Assembly: GCA_900547725.1 (NCBI GenBank)
Contig: URHR01000032.1
Coordinates: 1-21,174 of the forward strand
Direction of reading: 5' to 3'
From: an uncultured Eubacteriales bacterium
GTDB lineage: Bacteria; Bacillota; Clostridia; Oscillospirales; CAG-272
DNA length: 21,174 nucleotides
The notes under the pieces were generated by a model, which saw nothing but the letters and a program-made list of their open reading frames with translations, searched no databases and was not told the DNA's origin. Numbering within the stretch: position 1 is the first letter of the stretch; each line of letters begins with the position of its first letter. Of this stretch, positions 21,156-21,174 are shown in pieces. The position numbers and the translations under genes are program-made.

Positions 21156-21174
21156 ATGAAAACAAATGGCGGAT
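21156..21174 (+). CDS. Start of an unidentified gene, cut by the window end
   Basis: ATG 21156 follows AGGAG with good spacing and reads MKTNGG before the window ends. Too little is visible to name it. The strong promoter and the RNA-folding control would suit a mobile-element or toxin-like gene, but this is conjecture. Confidence 0.5.

Overview
The window looks like a contig from an uncultured, GC-rich, Gram-positive anaerobe of the gut Clostridia (Oscillospirales- or Christensenellales-like; inferred). The grounds are strong AGGAGG-type ribosome sites, near-consensus sigma-A promoters with 17-bp spacers, secreted CBM9-like proteins carrying Cys-x-x-Cys / ALGH repeats, DUF5685 and DUF6809 family proteins, and peptidase T beside an M29 aminopeptidase. 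No taxonomic marker is present, so the rank is a guess.

Layout. (1) 1-~860 is AT-richer and holds the 3' end of a histidine ammonia-lyase gene and the 5' half of a Na+/H+ antiporter gene. The antiporter stops abruptly inside the terminator of the next, GC-rich, gene on the other strand. This is probably an assembly chimera or a recombination junction. (2) 893-10027, minus strand, is a probable transcription unit read from a promoter at 10105-10133: solute-binding lipoprotein, palindromic terminator or attenuator, secreted CBM9-like protein, an unlisted 43-aa peptide, a 1066-aa CBM9/Cys-repeat surface protein, a nucleoside hydrolase-family protein and a heparinase II/III-like lyase. (3) 10256-12847, plus strand, is divergent from that unit and encodes two GH16 endoglycanases, one a lipoprotein and one with no export signal. 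The divergent promoters share an inverted repeat. Regions 2 and 3 together look like a glycan-capture and degradation locus with extracellular binding, GH16 cleavage, polysaccharide-lyase-type cleavage and a binding protein, but no permease is seen. (4) 12890-13106 and 17264-17464 are two same-orientation copies of a structured two-hairpin repeat. (5) 13228-15253 is a compact operon: DUF5685 protein, J-domain protein with a Cys-rich tail, and a small membrane protein. (6) 15254-15622 has no gene but many hairpins. (7) 15623-17123 is an AT-rich two-gene island (secreted protein plus small membrane protein) with its own consensus promoter. (8) 17470-20011 is a peptidase operon (M29 aminopeptidase, then peptidase T). 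(9) 20061-20284 holds a tRNA-Gln(UUG) gene with promoter and terminator. It is followed by four antisense tRNA T-arm-like motifs (20341-20588), a DUF6809-family gene, and the first codons of a gene whose ribosome site lies in a 13-bp inverted repeat between two promoters.

The best candidates for undescribed biology are the 43-aa peptide in the CBM9 operon, the two-copy structured repeat, the T-arm-like array, and the start-site inverted repeat at the 3' end. All readings come from inspection of the sequence; no database search was run.
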